A DNA stretch of 64,000 nucleotides, taken from NCBI RefSeq assembly GCF_900104585.1, contig NZ_FNVX01000005.1, positions 248,001 through 312,000 of the forward strand, read 5' to 3'. Below the pieces are notes generated by a model. The model did not search any database. It was not told the origin of the DNA and was given only the letters and a program-made list of their open reading frames with translations. The stretch is from Bacteroides ihuae. GTDB lineage: Bacteria; Bacteroidota; Bacteroidia; Bacteroidales; Bacteroidaceae. The position numbers were made by a program, and so were the translations under genes. This document shows positions 1 through 9,065 of this stretch, one piece after another (the stretch's first letter is position 1; each line of letters starts with the position of its first letter).

Positions 1-1793
1 GGACGGAAGAAACCGCCGATGTCAGTTGTCCAATAGGGTAATCCGGTAATCGTAAAGTTTAGCCCGGCAACAATCTGATTTCGGAAAACGTCCCAAGTAC
101 CACCAATATCGCCTGACCAGTTAATCACTCCATAACGTTGCTGTCCAGAAAAAGCCGAACGAGTAAGGATGCAAACCCGCTTGTCGGAAGAAGCCTCGCG
201 TTGACCTTCATATACCGCCCGACTTACCATTAATGGATAGGTTAAACGATAAAAATCGCCTATACCGATATGAGTTTTTGTCCCTTTCAAAGCATCATTC
301 TCGGGTTCGACAGCATCCATCCACCAAGAGTCAACACCATAATCGAACATATTTACCTTCAATGTATTCCAGTATTCTTTTCTGGTTTCCGGATTGAAAT
401 AATCTAGCCATTTGGTGTTTGGTATGAATCTATTTTTTGCCACATACTCTTTACCAATTGTTGAGTTCTTATCGGGATTCGACCAAATAGAGATATTGAA
501 ATGCGCATTCAAATCGTGTAATTCTTTTATAAAGGCGGAAGGATTTGGGTAATTCTTCTCATCGAATTGCGGAACGCCCCATCCTCTGCTGCCCCAGTAT
601 TGCCAATCTTGTACAATTACATCCATCGGAAGGTTTCTTTTTCGGAACTCTTTTACTGTTTCAACCAAATGTGTACCCGATGTGTAACGTTCGCGACATT
701 GCCAAAAACCATAAGCCCATTTAGGGAACATGGGTGCATTGCCCGATAAATTGCGGTAGGAGGCAATTACATTGTCAGCCGATGGTCCGTAAAATACGAC
801 ATAATCAAGCAATTTAGCGTTAGGCGAACGGAATGTTGTTAAATCGCCACTAAATCTCCACGACAATTTAGGTGTGTTGTCTGATTTACAAACGACCTGC
901 ACCTGATGCTCTCCGGCTTTTAGGTTTACCAACGTACCGGCAGTAGGAGGGAGCCACATATTACTCTGGTCAATACAGGGTTTTCCATCGATAACCACAT
1001 ATTGACGATTACCCATGTTACCTAAATCCAGAAATATGGAGTATTCCCCATCCGTAGGGATATTTAATGTCCCTTGATATAAAGATTGATTCTGAGACAC
1101 TTTCTGAGTACCGGAAGTAGTGGTTACTTCCGCCATTTGGTTGTTCTCTGTGGTTGATTGTTGTTGTTTTTCAAGGGTAACAAAGTTATCCGTCGGATTA
1201 AAATCGGTAAGACCGTACTGATGCCACAACAATCCGTAGCCTTTACTTGAATAAATAAAAGGAATAGCAATTTGCGTATTGACCTGAGTCAATTGTCGGG
1301 TAACGTTTTTTAGATTATATTGTCCATCCTGGAACTGTCCCAAGCCGAAAATAGACTCATCAGAGGGTGACTCAAAGCTTTGTTCTGCCACAAAACAAGG
1401 TTCACCTTGAATTAAGTCGGGCGTTAGTTTGCGAGCATCTTCTTTTTCGCTTAAAAACACCTTACCGGTATTATCAGCATACGACAATTTGCCGGTAAGT
1501 TTATCCAAGGATACAATTATCTTTTTTACTTTTATTTCCAGCTTTGCCGACGTATCGGCAACCTGAAATTTTGGAACTGCAACACCCGAAGTGAAAATTA
1601 GTTCCGGAAGGTTTCCTTCTGTTTCTTTGTAGAATTTGATCCTTACGGCATTCTCGGTCAAGGGAGAAATACTAAGTGTTCCATCCGATAAAGTAATATT
1701 CACCCTGTCGGGCAATTGTTTGAAGCTTTTCACAACCTGTCCATGGCAAAGAAGGGGGAAAAGACAAACTATTGAAAGGTATTTTAATTTCAT
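1..1793 (-). CDS. GH31 alpha-xylosidase-type glycosidase with PA14 insert (3' end outside window)
   Basis: Secreted family 31 glycoside hydrolase, predicted to remove alpha-linked xylose (or glucose) from oligosaccharides in the periplasm. The ATG at 1793 opens a signal peptide (MKLKYLSIVCLFPLLCHGQ). The frame is open to the window edge, giving about 597 residues. A PA14-like beta-sandwich (about residues 205-315) is inserted ahead of the catalytic barrel, as in known Bacteroides PA14-GH31 alpha-xylosidases. The catalytic motifs are visible: nucleophile Asp493 in SWWMDAVEPE and acid/base Asp562 in NWSGDIGGTW. It follows the GH127 gene by 32 bp and is the last visible member of the minus-strand operon. 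Alpha-xylosidase rather than alpha-glucosidase is inferred from the xylan context. The C-terminal sheet domains are off the window. Confidence 0.88.
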   Translation of the reverse strand, partial: MKLKYLSIVCLFPLLCHGQVVKSFKQLPDRVNITLSDGTLSISPLTENAVRIKFYKETEGNLPELIFTSGVAVPKFQVADTSAKLEIKVKKIIVSLDKLTGKLSYADNTGKVFLSEKEDARKLTPDLIQGEPCFVAEQSFESPSDESIFGLGQFQDGQYNLKNVTRQLTQVNTQIAIPFIYSSKGYGLLWHQYGLTDFNPTDNFVTLEKQQQSTTENNQMAEVTTTSGTQKVSQNQSLYQGTLNIPTDGEYSIFLDLGNMGNRQYVVIDGKPCIDQSNMWLPPTAGTLVNLKAGEHQVQVVCKSDNTPKLSWRFSGDLTTFRSPNAKLLDYVVFYGPSADNVIASYRNLSGNAPMFPKWAYGFWQCRERYTSGTHLVETVKEFRKRNLPMDVIVQDWQYWGSRGWGVPQFDEKNYPNPSAFIKELHDLNAHFNISIWSNPDKNSTIGKEYVAKNRFIPNTKWLDYFNPETRKEYWNTLKVNMFDYGVDSWWMDAVEPENDALKGTKTHIGIGDFYRLTYPLMVSRAVYEGQREASSDKRVCILTRSAFSGQQRYGVINWSGDIGGTWDVFRNQIVAGLNFTITGLPYWTTDIGGFFR

Positions 1794-1825
1794 ATTGATT
1801 TTGTTTCCACTGTAAGGCTATCAAT

Positions 1826-4219
1826 TCATTTCTTGGCTCTTAATAACCTAACATAGTATACTTTACCTGCCGTGTTTCCAGATAACGCTTTGAATTTCAC
1901 ACGAACAAATTCTTTTCCGTTCAACATTGTATCTGGAATCGGATATTCGACATTTTGGAATTTGTTTTGTTTCCATTTATCGGAAATATTTTCAGTTACC
2001 AACTTTTGATCGTCAATATAAATATCGAAAGATCTATTTCCTTTCTCAGCACCCCAATATCGAACCAACAAGCTTAGGCCACTTTCTTTACTAGTGGCGA
2101 GTTTGTAGCTGAAATAACCTTCGTTTTGGGCTTCGCGCCAAAACTCATTCATATTGTTTCCTGTTGAAGAATATTGCCTTTCCATGGCATGATCAACCTC
2201 AGGTTGTTGTTCACCGGGTGCAACAAAATCAAGTGTTCGTTTCTGAAGTTCCATATTTTCTTTTTCAATATTCGAAATCGAATCCGTGAAAGAACAATAT
2301 TCCGAATTGGTAAGAGCCATCCAGTACATCATATACCTTGAATCGTGGATTTGATAAAATGGTTCTAACTTTATCTGATCAATTGGATTAATCATTTTGA
2401 CATTAAGAGTGAAGTTCAGCGGTTTATCTTTAATTGGCACTAACTTGTCTGCAATTTTTTTAATGTCGTCTTCAACTAAAATGGGAGCTTTGTCGATAGG
2501 TAGTTTTTGTCCACCCGGATATTGTCCGAAGCGGCTGTCATTGGCAATCAGACCTATCAAATCTTCTGTTCCTGTTTTGGCACCAAGCAAAATCGGTCCA
2601 TGCATAAATGCAATATATTGAGGCACGTTAGGTAGATATTCGATGGAGTTATGCATTGGAAGTTTGATTTCCACTACATCGCCTTTTTTCCAGGTTCTGC
2701 TAATACACACAAAAGAGGATGGATGATTGGAGTAAGTCACGTTCTTGCCATTTACAGTAATCTTTAAAGCGCCATCGCTCACCCAAGCAGGGTAGCGAAC
2801 CATTAATTTGAATTTGGCGCCACCTTCGGTTACGGTAAATTTACTTTGTTCTTCATAAGGAAGCGTGGTTTCTTGTTTGAATCTAATCTTCTTTTCTTTC
2901 CAGTTTAGTTCCGAAGCAATAAAGAGATTCAAATATAATGAATCATTTGAATGAGTGTAGATAAATTGGTTGTATTTAGAATGATTTTCCATGCCGGTAC
3001 CAACGCAGCACCACATTGCTTCATTGGGAGCAGAATATATTCTGTAGTGACGCGGGCGAGCCGAAGTAAAATACACATATCCTCCGTGTTCGGGGTGTTG
3101 ACTTGAAAGGATATGGTTATATATTGTTCTTTCATAATAGTCGACATATTTAGCCTCAGGACGTACTCTAAATAAGTCTTCAGTCAATTTCAACATGTTG
3201 TTCGAATTACATGTTTCAGGCCCATCCACATCATTGACGTAGTCGGTACAAGATTCGGCATTTGGAAAATGTTCTCTTCTACTATTTCCACCTAAAGCCA
3301 GAGAGCGGTTTGTTGTAACTGTCTCCCAAAAGAAGCTACCTGCTCTATCATATTTCTGATCATGACTAAGCTCTGCAATTCTTTCAAAACCAACCACTTT
3401 CGGGATCTGAGTATTTGCATGTTTGTTATCCAGGTTGTCTATTTCTTGCGACATCGGATCAAGAATCATTCTGTGAGAATAGCGTTTTGCGGCCACTAGG
3501 TATTTTTTATCGCCTGTCATCTGGTAGGCATCGGCAAACATTTCGTCCATACCCCCATGTTCCATGTTAAGCATTGATTCCATCTGCTCATCGGTAAGGG
3601 CGGAAGTGATGGAGATTCCCCAATCACAGAATTTTAAAAACATTACTTTTGCATTTTCATATCCGCAATACACCCAAGCATCTCTAAGCCCCGCATACAT
3701 TTTATGTAAGTTATAAAAAGGAGCCCATGAAGCAAGGTACACGCTGAAATCTCCTTTTTTAAAGCTAGTCCATATTTTTGCGCTATTTGGAAACCCTCCT
3801 ACATAATCAACACCCCATGTAGAATTATTTAAGGCGTTGGCTTCTTGGCAGATTTTAAGTTCAGCAAGCATATACTCCATGCGTTTTTTGCATTCTGCAT
3901 TACCTGTGGATGCATAATTTAGAGCCATGGCTGTCAAATAATGTCCTGCTATATGACCATCGAGACCATCCCAGTTTGGATATGTTTTGGCCTTTTCGGG
4001 CAATCCTGCTTCTTTTCGGTAAGGTGCCAACATTCGGTCAACATCATACTTCAAAAGTACTTCAAGGTTAAGATCTCGTGCGTGCTTGAATGGACTATCG
4101 AGTAATGTGACGTCGCCTAATGGAAACTCATTAGGATAAAGCTTATTCTGCGCTTTGAGATTTGAGCTTCCTAAAAGTATGCAATTTATTGCACAAAAGT
4201 ATAAAAGGTATTTCTTCAT
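1826..4219 (-). CDS. GH127 (DUF1680) beta-L-arabinofuranosidase-like hydrolase
   Basis: Secreted glycoside hydrolase of family 127. Characterised members remove beta-L-arabinofuranose with a zinc-coordinated cysteine nucleophile. All zinc and catalytic positions known from the family are present: Glu335 and Cys337 in GPETCNSNNM, and Cys404-Cys405 in MWCCVGTG, the first Cys being the expected nucleophile. An N-terminal (alpha/alpha)6 barrel is followed by beta-sandwich domains. I chose the ATG at 4219 (MKKYLLYFCAINCILLGSSNLKAQ, a good signal peptide) over one 63 bp further upstream, which would overlap the preceding GH2 gene and bury the signal sequence. The product is 797 aa. The family also contains members with other specificities, so the exact substrate is open. 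Confidence 0.88.
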   Translation of the reverse strand: MKKYLLYFCAINCILLGSSNLKAQNKLYPNEFPLGDVTLLDSPFKHARDLNLEVLLKYDVDRMLAPYRKEAGLPEKAKTYPNWDGLDGHIAGHYLTAMALNYASTGNAECKKRMEYMLAELKICQEANALNNSTWGVDYVGGFPNSAKIWTSFKKGDFSVYLASWAPFYNLHKMYAGLRDAWVYCGYENAKVMFLKFCDWGISITSALTDEQMESMLNMEHGGMDEMFADAYQMTGDKKYLVAAKRYSHRMILDPMSQEIDNLDNKHANTQIPKVVGFERIAELSHDQKYDRAGSFFWETVTTNRSLALGGNSRREHFPNAESCTDYVNDVDGPETCNSNNMLKLTEDLFRVRPEAKYVDYYERTIYNHILSSQHPEHGGYVYFTSARPRHYRIYSAPNEAMWCCVGTGMENHSKYNQFIYTHSNDSLYLNLFIASELNWKEKKIRFKQETTLPYEEQSKFTVTEGGAKFKLMVRYPAWVSDGALKITVNGKNVTYSNHPSSFVCISRTWKKGDVVEIKLPMHNSIEYLPNVPQYIAFMHGPILLGAKTGTEDLIGLIANDSRFGQYPGGQKLPIDKAPILVEDDIKKIADKLVPIKDKPLNFTLNVKMINPIDQIKLEPFYQIHDSRYMMYWMALTNSEYCSFTDSISNIEKENMELQKRTLDFVAPGEQQPEVDHAMERQYSSTGNNMNEFWREAQNEGYFSYKLATSKESGLSLLVRYWGAEKGNRSFDIYIDDQKLVTENISDKWKQNKFQNVEYPIPDTMLNGKEFVRVKFKALSGNTAGKVYYVRLLRAKK

Positions 4220-4247
4220 GTGTTTTTTATTTATTATAATTTCTAAA

Positions 4248-6665
4248 TTATTTATTAATCGTAAAAATATCCGTTGTAACATTGTTTAGACCATGCGAAC
4301 TTACTGAAAGTTTAATCGTACCGGCAATTTTAGTACTTTTAATTACAACAAGGGCACGTCCATGCCAGGCTTTTCGGGAAGTAGCAACGTAAGGATCAAC
4401 ATCTTTGATGTTTGCATTATCCACACCGGCAATTACGCCCGGACCACTAATCTTAAATTCTAACCTGTTTTCAGCATTGGGCTGTAGATTTCCATCTTTA
4501 TCCGTTACTTCAATAGTGACAAAGGATAAATCCTGCCCATTAGCTGATATTTTCGTACGGTCGACAATTAGTTTAATTTTAGCAGCATCACCCGAAGTTT
4601 TCAAAATGGTTGTTTCCACTTCTTTATTATTCATTACTCCAACTGCTTTTAACTCGCCATTGGTATAAGGAACACTAAATGTTGCCTTGAATTGTTGTTC
4701 CTCAGTTGTAGATTGTTCGCCAATCAGTTTCTGATTTAGAAAAAGTCGAACCTTCGGATATTTTGAATAAACTTCAACTTCCAGTTGCTTTCCTTCGTAG
4801 CCTGGCCATGTCCAGCTTTCCCATGTCGGCCAAACAGCCCAACCGGTTGTTTTTATTTTTCCTGAATCGGGATTTGGCTCCCGAACGGCCATATAAAGCT
4901 TTTCATTTTCATTATAAAGCATGCTTCTGTAATGCGAAATCGGTTTGCGCCATCCCGTCAAATCAATATCGCCACAATATGCGCCATGCCAGGGGTATAA
5001 TACCCCTTCCCAATGTTCGCCGGGTTTATCGCCCGGATAATACCAACGTCCAATGCTCGATTCTCCTAAATAATCAAGCGCAGTCCAAACAAAATCACCC
5101 AGAATATAATTGTGACTTTGCACCATTTTCCAATTGGCAAAAGCATCTCTCGGATACGATTCGGTTTGAACAATAATCCTCGAAGGCACTCTCTCATGAT
5201 CCGATGGAGCGCGGTGCAGCTGATAATTATACCCACAAACATCATGTGTAGCCATTAGTGGATCGAATATTTCCCAATCGCTGTCCCATGTCGTCATAGC
5301 TGAAGTAACTGGTCGTGTGGGATCGTTTTTGCGGATGCAATCAGCAAGCATTTTGGCTGTTTCAACAGCTTCAGGCTTTTTCCGCTCAATAATCTCGTTG
5401 CCAGTGCTCCACATAATAATGGAAGGATGGTTTCGGTCGCGTTGTACCATGGCTTCGATATCGCGTTGCCACCAACTGTCAAAGTACATGGCATAATCGT
5501 AGTCATTTTTTCTTTCTTTCCATCCATCAAATGCTTCATCGATAACCAGCATTCCCAATCTGTCGCAGGCATCCAAAAAAGCTTCTGACGGAGGGTTATG
5601 CGAAGTACGAATTGCATTAAACCCTGCTGATTTAAGAATTTGAACCCTTCGTTCTTCGGCACGATCAAAAGCGGCAGCTCCTAAACAACCATTGTCGTGA
5701 TGCACACAACCTCCATTGATTTTCACCATTTTTCCATTAAGTTGAAATCCACTTTCGGTGGTAAATTTTATGGAGCGAATACCAACGTTTGTTTTGATAT
5801 TCTCAATTGTTTTTTTATTCTTCTCAATACGAACTTGTGCCTGATATAAATTAGGGGTTTCGGGAGTCCACAGCAAAGGGTTATAAACTTGAATGGTTTG
5901 TTCAACTTCTTTCTCGCTGTTGGCAGGAAGTTGCACGATCAATTGATTGTCACCTGCTTTTCTCGCACTTGCATCCCAAAGTGTAGTTTTAAGACTAATG
6001 TTTTGAGGTAATTCTGTCTCATTTTTCACCAACGTTTTCACTATAACAGTTGCTTTTTTAGTGGATACAATGGGAGTCGTAACTGATAAACCCCATTGAG
6101 CAACATGTATTGGGTTGGTAACAACCATCCATACATGTCGGTAAATACCGGAACCGCTATACCAACGGCAATTCTTTTGCTTTGAATTGTCCACCCGAAC
6201 AGAAAGAACGTTTTTACCATTTAATTTCAGGTAAGGAGTAAGGTCATAACTAAAAGAAGTATAGCCGTAAGGATGAACGCCCAGCAATTTTCCGTTAATC
6301 GACACTTCTGAATTCATGTAAACACCTTCGAAATATATAGATATAAGTTTGTCCTTAAACGATGCCGGGAGCGTGAACGTTTTTCGATAGCAACCGACAC
6401 CTGCAGGAAAATATCCTCCATCGTTTCCCATCGGATTCTTTGAATCTACTGTCCCTTCGATACTCCAGTCGTGCGGTAAATCGAGGTTTCGCCAATTTTT
6501 ATCATCAAAATCGACAGTGCTGACAGCAGGAGGATCGCCCAAGAAGAACTTCCAATTACTATCGAAGAGTTGTTTGCCTAGTGTAATTTGCTGTGCTTTG
6601 AGGTTTGTTGTACAGACTAATGAAAGCACTGACATTATTGGTAAAAGTTTCAAGTATTTCAACAT
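4248..6665 (-). CDS. GH2 beta-galactosidase-like glycosidase
   Basis: Secreted family 2 retaining glycosidase of about 805 aa. Domain order is signal peptide (MLKYLKLLPIMSVLSLVCTTNLKA), jelly-roll sugar-binding domain (about 25-185), immunoglobulin-like domain, TIM barrel (about 300-590), then DUF4982-type and bacterial Ig-like C-terminal domains. Acid/base Glu424 lies in WSTGNE and nucleophile Glu502 in VQTES. The ATG at 6665 was preferred because the 17 residues before it would precede the signal peptide and overlap the upstream gene. In a xylan locus a beta-galactosidase would trim terminal galactose from side chains. Other GH2 specificities (beta-glucuronidase, beta-mannosidase, arabinopyranosidase) cannot be excluded. 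It is a distant relative of the larger GH2 at 23861-27010, not a duplicate. Confidence 0.87.
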   Translation of the reverse strand: MLKYLKLLPIMSVLSLVCTTNLKAQQITLGKQLFDSNWKFFLGDPPAVSTVDFDDKNWRNLDLPHDWSIEGTVDSKNPMGNDGGYFPAGVGCYRKTFTLPASFKDKLISIYFEGVYMNSEVSINGKLLGVHPYGYTSFSYDLTPYLKLNGKNVLSVRVDNSKQKNCRWYSGSGIYRHVWMVVTNPIHVAQWGLSVTTPIVSTKKATVIVKTLVKNETELPQNISLKTTLWDASARKAGDNQLIVQLPANSEKEVEQTIQVYNPLLWTPETPNLYQAQVRIEKNKKTIENIKTNVGIRSIKFTTESGFQLNGKMVKINGGCVHHDNGCLGAAAFDRAEERRVQILKSAGFNAIRTSHNPPSEAFLDACDRLGMLVIDEAFDGWKERKNDYDYAMYFDSWWQRDIEAMVQRDRNHPSIIMWSTGNEIIERKKPEAVETAKMLADCIRKNDPTRPVTSAMTTWDSDWEIFDPLMATHDVCGYNYQLHRAPSDHERVPSRIIVQTESYPRDAFANWKMVQSHNYILGDFVWTALDYLGESSIGRWYYPGDKPGEHWEGVLYPWHGAYCGDIDLTGWRKPISHYRSMLYNENEKLYMAVREPNPDSGKIKTTGWAVWPTWESWTWPGYEGKQLEVEVYSKYPKVRLFLNQKLIGEQSTTEEQQFKATFSVPYTNGELKAVGVMNNKEVETTILKTSGDAAKIKLIVDRTKISANGQDLSFVTIEVTDKDGNLQPNAENRLEFKISGPGVIAGVDNANIKDVDPYVATSRKAWHGRALVVIKSTKIAGTIKLSVSSHGLNNVTTDIFTINK

Positions 6666-6705
6666 AGTATTTAATTTTATGATCAATTTTATCTCCATCT
6701 TGTTA

Positions 6706-9045
6706 TTATCGTACAATCAAGGCATCCACAGCTACCGGTCCGGAACCAATATTGATAATACTAACCGTATGTTCACCCGGAGTTAGACCTGATATTTCGC
6801 ACACCACTTGCTGTGCCTTACGTGCTCCAATGATAGATAAATCTGCTGTTGCACGGGTTTTGCCATCAATAAGAACTTCTATTTTTCCTGCTCCCACTTC
6901 TTTTGGGGCAATAATTGAGATATTGTTACCTATGAACGAACAAGTCCAACTATCGCCGGACGTATCGCTGGTTGTAAGGTCGTTATTGAAATCGCCGGTG
7001 CCCAGATTGCATTTGCGAAGCCATCCGGGAGCTTTTGCACCGGGATCATCGTCATTGAACCAGCCTTTGTCGTGAGTAATACGCATAACACGGCATTTCG
7101 AAGCCAACGACTGATCGGTGATTTCGGGCAATATTTGAAGCGGCTCTTCTGGTTTAATTGTCAAACCTTTATCATCTTGAACAAATTTCAAAGGACGGTC
7201 GGAACCTAGTATTTCAACTTTGGATACTTTACCCAAGGTTGTACCCCCGGCATGAAGTGCAGAAAGAGTGACAGGATTGCCGTCCCACTCCAAAAGCGTA
7301 GCGTAAACATTAGCTTGGTTGCGGGTATACAGGACGGTATTATCACCAAAAACTTCAAAAGGGCGGGAACCGTACACCGCTTCCCCATTGATTTTCAGCC
7401 AAGCACCAATATCTTTGCAGATGCGAATCACTTCAGAATCAAGGTCACCACGTCCGTGCTGGGTGATATTGAGCAACATGGTGCCGTTGCGCGAAACATT
7501 TTGCATCAATAGCCCAATTACTTTTTTAGCATCCATATATTTTTGACCAGTCAGATAATGCCACTCAGCAATGCTTGTTTCTGTCTGGAAAGGATAGGCC
7601 GTAATCTCCGGCTCAATGTCAGCCTCAGTACTCTTAACTAGAGACCGATCAACGAGAGGAAGCAGTTGAGGGCTGTTCTGGAAACTATTGTATCGTCCAC
7701 CAACAGCTTTGAGGTTAATCACAACATCCATTTTTCCATGATTCCATTGCAGCGATTTATTGTAGTAATTTGCAATCAGTGACGGAGCAAGAAATCCCAA
7801 TCCCATGTTCACACCCAAATCAATTTGCGAATCTCCCGCATGATCATCGAAGTAAATCATATCGGGATGATACTTGGTAATGGCATCATCTACCCGCCAC
7901 ATAAATTGGTTGGCGAAAGGTGAATGCAAGGGGTCTTTTTTGTCGTGTTTCGGTCCATATAAATCAACCGGATCCATCCCATCCCACCATTTCCCTTTTC
8001 CATCTAGAATGGTTTGAAGGGCATCATAAGGTACACCTTGTTTCGGTCCGGTCTTATCACTTGTGTAACGCACCGTCATAAATTGCCCCCATGTACGTCC
8101 CGGAGTGTTATGAAAACCAATGCCAAATCGTAAACCGCGTTGTCGGGCCATTTTTTCCCAAATACAGACAATATCTTGCTTGGGGCCAACATTCACTGAA
8201 TTCCAGGGTTGATAAGTTGAATTCCAACAATCGAAGTTGTCATGATGCACTCCCATCGCCATAAAGTAGCGGGCACCCATTTCGACATACAAATCCATCA
8301 ATTCTTCCGGTCTCCATTTGTCAATGACCCAATTGTGGCAAATGTCCTTGTATCCATATTCAGAGGGATGACCAAAGCTTTTGAGGTTGTATTCATATTG
8401 TTTGTTATCTTGCATATACATGCCGCGTGAATACCAATCGCTCTGCTCGGGCATGGACTGCGGATCCCAATGTGACCATGCTCCAAACTTAGCCTCACGC
8501 CACCATTCAGGTACAGTATAAATCCGGCTTAACTTCTTCCAATCGGCAGAATAAGAACCTGAAGCCACCGGAAACGGTGGTAAATTCCATATATCGGGCG
8601 GTAATCCCAAATCACCTTTCCCAACAATGATTTTGTCAATATTCACGGCTACATCATTATGAGCCAAACTGATGGTCAGCGAAGCATTATTTGGAATCGC
8701 AATGTCGATGATTGAATATAGAAACGATCCCATAAGAGCGCCCGATGAATGGATGTTAACCTTATGGGCCGATTGATTATTAACTGCAATACTGATAGTG
8801 CCTACTGATACTGAAGCATAGCAGATCGCTAGTTTGTTAGATGCTTTAATATTAAATAGTTTCACACCTTCACCAGACTTGGTCAAACAAACCACATACC
8901 CTCCGGAGGCCTTACTATCTGGAGCTTTTGACGCACTACCGATAAGTTTTGCAGCTTCTACCTCAAAGGAATGCTTTAGTGGCTTGGCTTCAGCTAAAAA
9001 ACTAAAACCAAGCACAATTAAAACACAGATCAAGAACTTTTTCAT
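6706..9045 (-). CDS. GH29 alpha-L-fucosidase-like enzyme with flanking beta-sandwich domains
   Basis: Secreted family 29 glycosidase (779 aa from ATG at 9045, signal peptide MKKFLICVLIVLGFSFLAEA). An N-terminal beta-rich module (about 25-145) precedes the GH29 barrel (about 165-590). A C-terminal beta-sandwich follows (about 655-779, containing a DGKTRATADL segment typical of carbohydrate-binding-like folds). The nucleophile is predicted as Asp400 in MIYFDDH, where most GH29 enzymes have WFDG. A barrel His-rich strand (MGVHHDNF) matches the family substrate pocket. GH29 enzymes remove alpha-L-fucose, and some accept L-galactose. Because decorated xylans contain L-galactose, either sugar is plausible. 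It lies between GH31 and GH2 genes with gaps of 20 and 40 bp. Confidence 0.85.
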   Translation of the reverse strand: MKKFLICVLIVLGFSFLAEAKPLKHSFEVEAAKLIGSASKAPDSKASGGYVVCLTKSGEGVKLFNIKASNKLAICYASVSVGTISIAVNNQSAHKVNIHSSGALMGSFLYSIIDIAIPNNASLTISLAHNDVAVNIDKIIVGKGDLGLPPDIWNLPPFPVASGSYSADWKKLSRIYTVPEWWREAKFGAWSHWDPQSMPEQSDWYSRGMYMQDNKQYEYNLKSFGHPSEYGYKDICHNWVIDKWRPEELMDLYVEMGARYFMAMGVHHDNFDCWNSTYQPWNSVNVGPKQDIVCIWEKMARQRGLRFGIGFHNTPGRTWGQFMTVRYTSDKTGPKQGVPYDALQTILDGKGKWWDGMDPVDLYGPKHDKKDPLHSPFANQFMWRVDDAITKYHPDMIYFDDHAGDSQIDLGVNMGLGFLAPSLIANYYNKSLQWNHGKMDVVINLKAVGGRYNSFQNSPQLLPLVDRSLVKSTEADIEPEITAYPFQTETSIAEWHYLTGQKYMDAKKVIGLLMQNVSRNGTMLLNITQHGRGDLDSEVIRICKDIGAWLKINGEAVYGSRPFEVFGDNTVLYTRNQANVYATLLEWDGNPVTLSALHAGGTTLGKVSKVEILGSDRPLKFVQDDKGLTIKPEEPLQILPEITDQSLASKCRVMRITHDKGWFNDDDPGAKAPGWLRKCNLGTGDFNNDLTTSDTSGDSWTCSFIGNNISIIAPKEVGAGKIEVLIDGKTRATADLSIIGARKAQQVVCEISGLTPGEHTVSIINIGSGPVAVDALIVR

Positions 9046-9065
9046 CTGGAGACCCATAATAACAT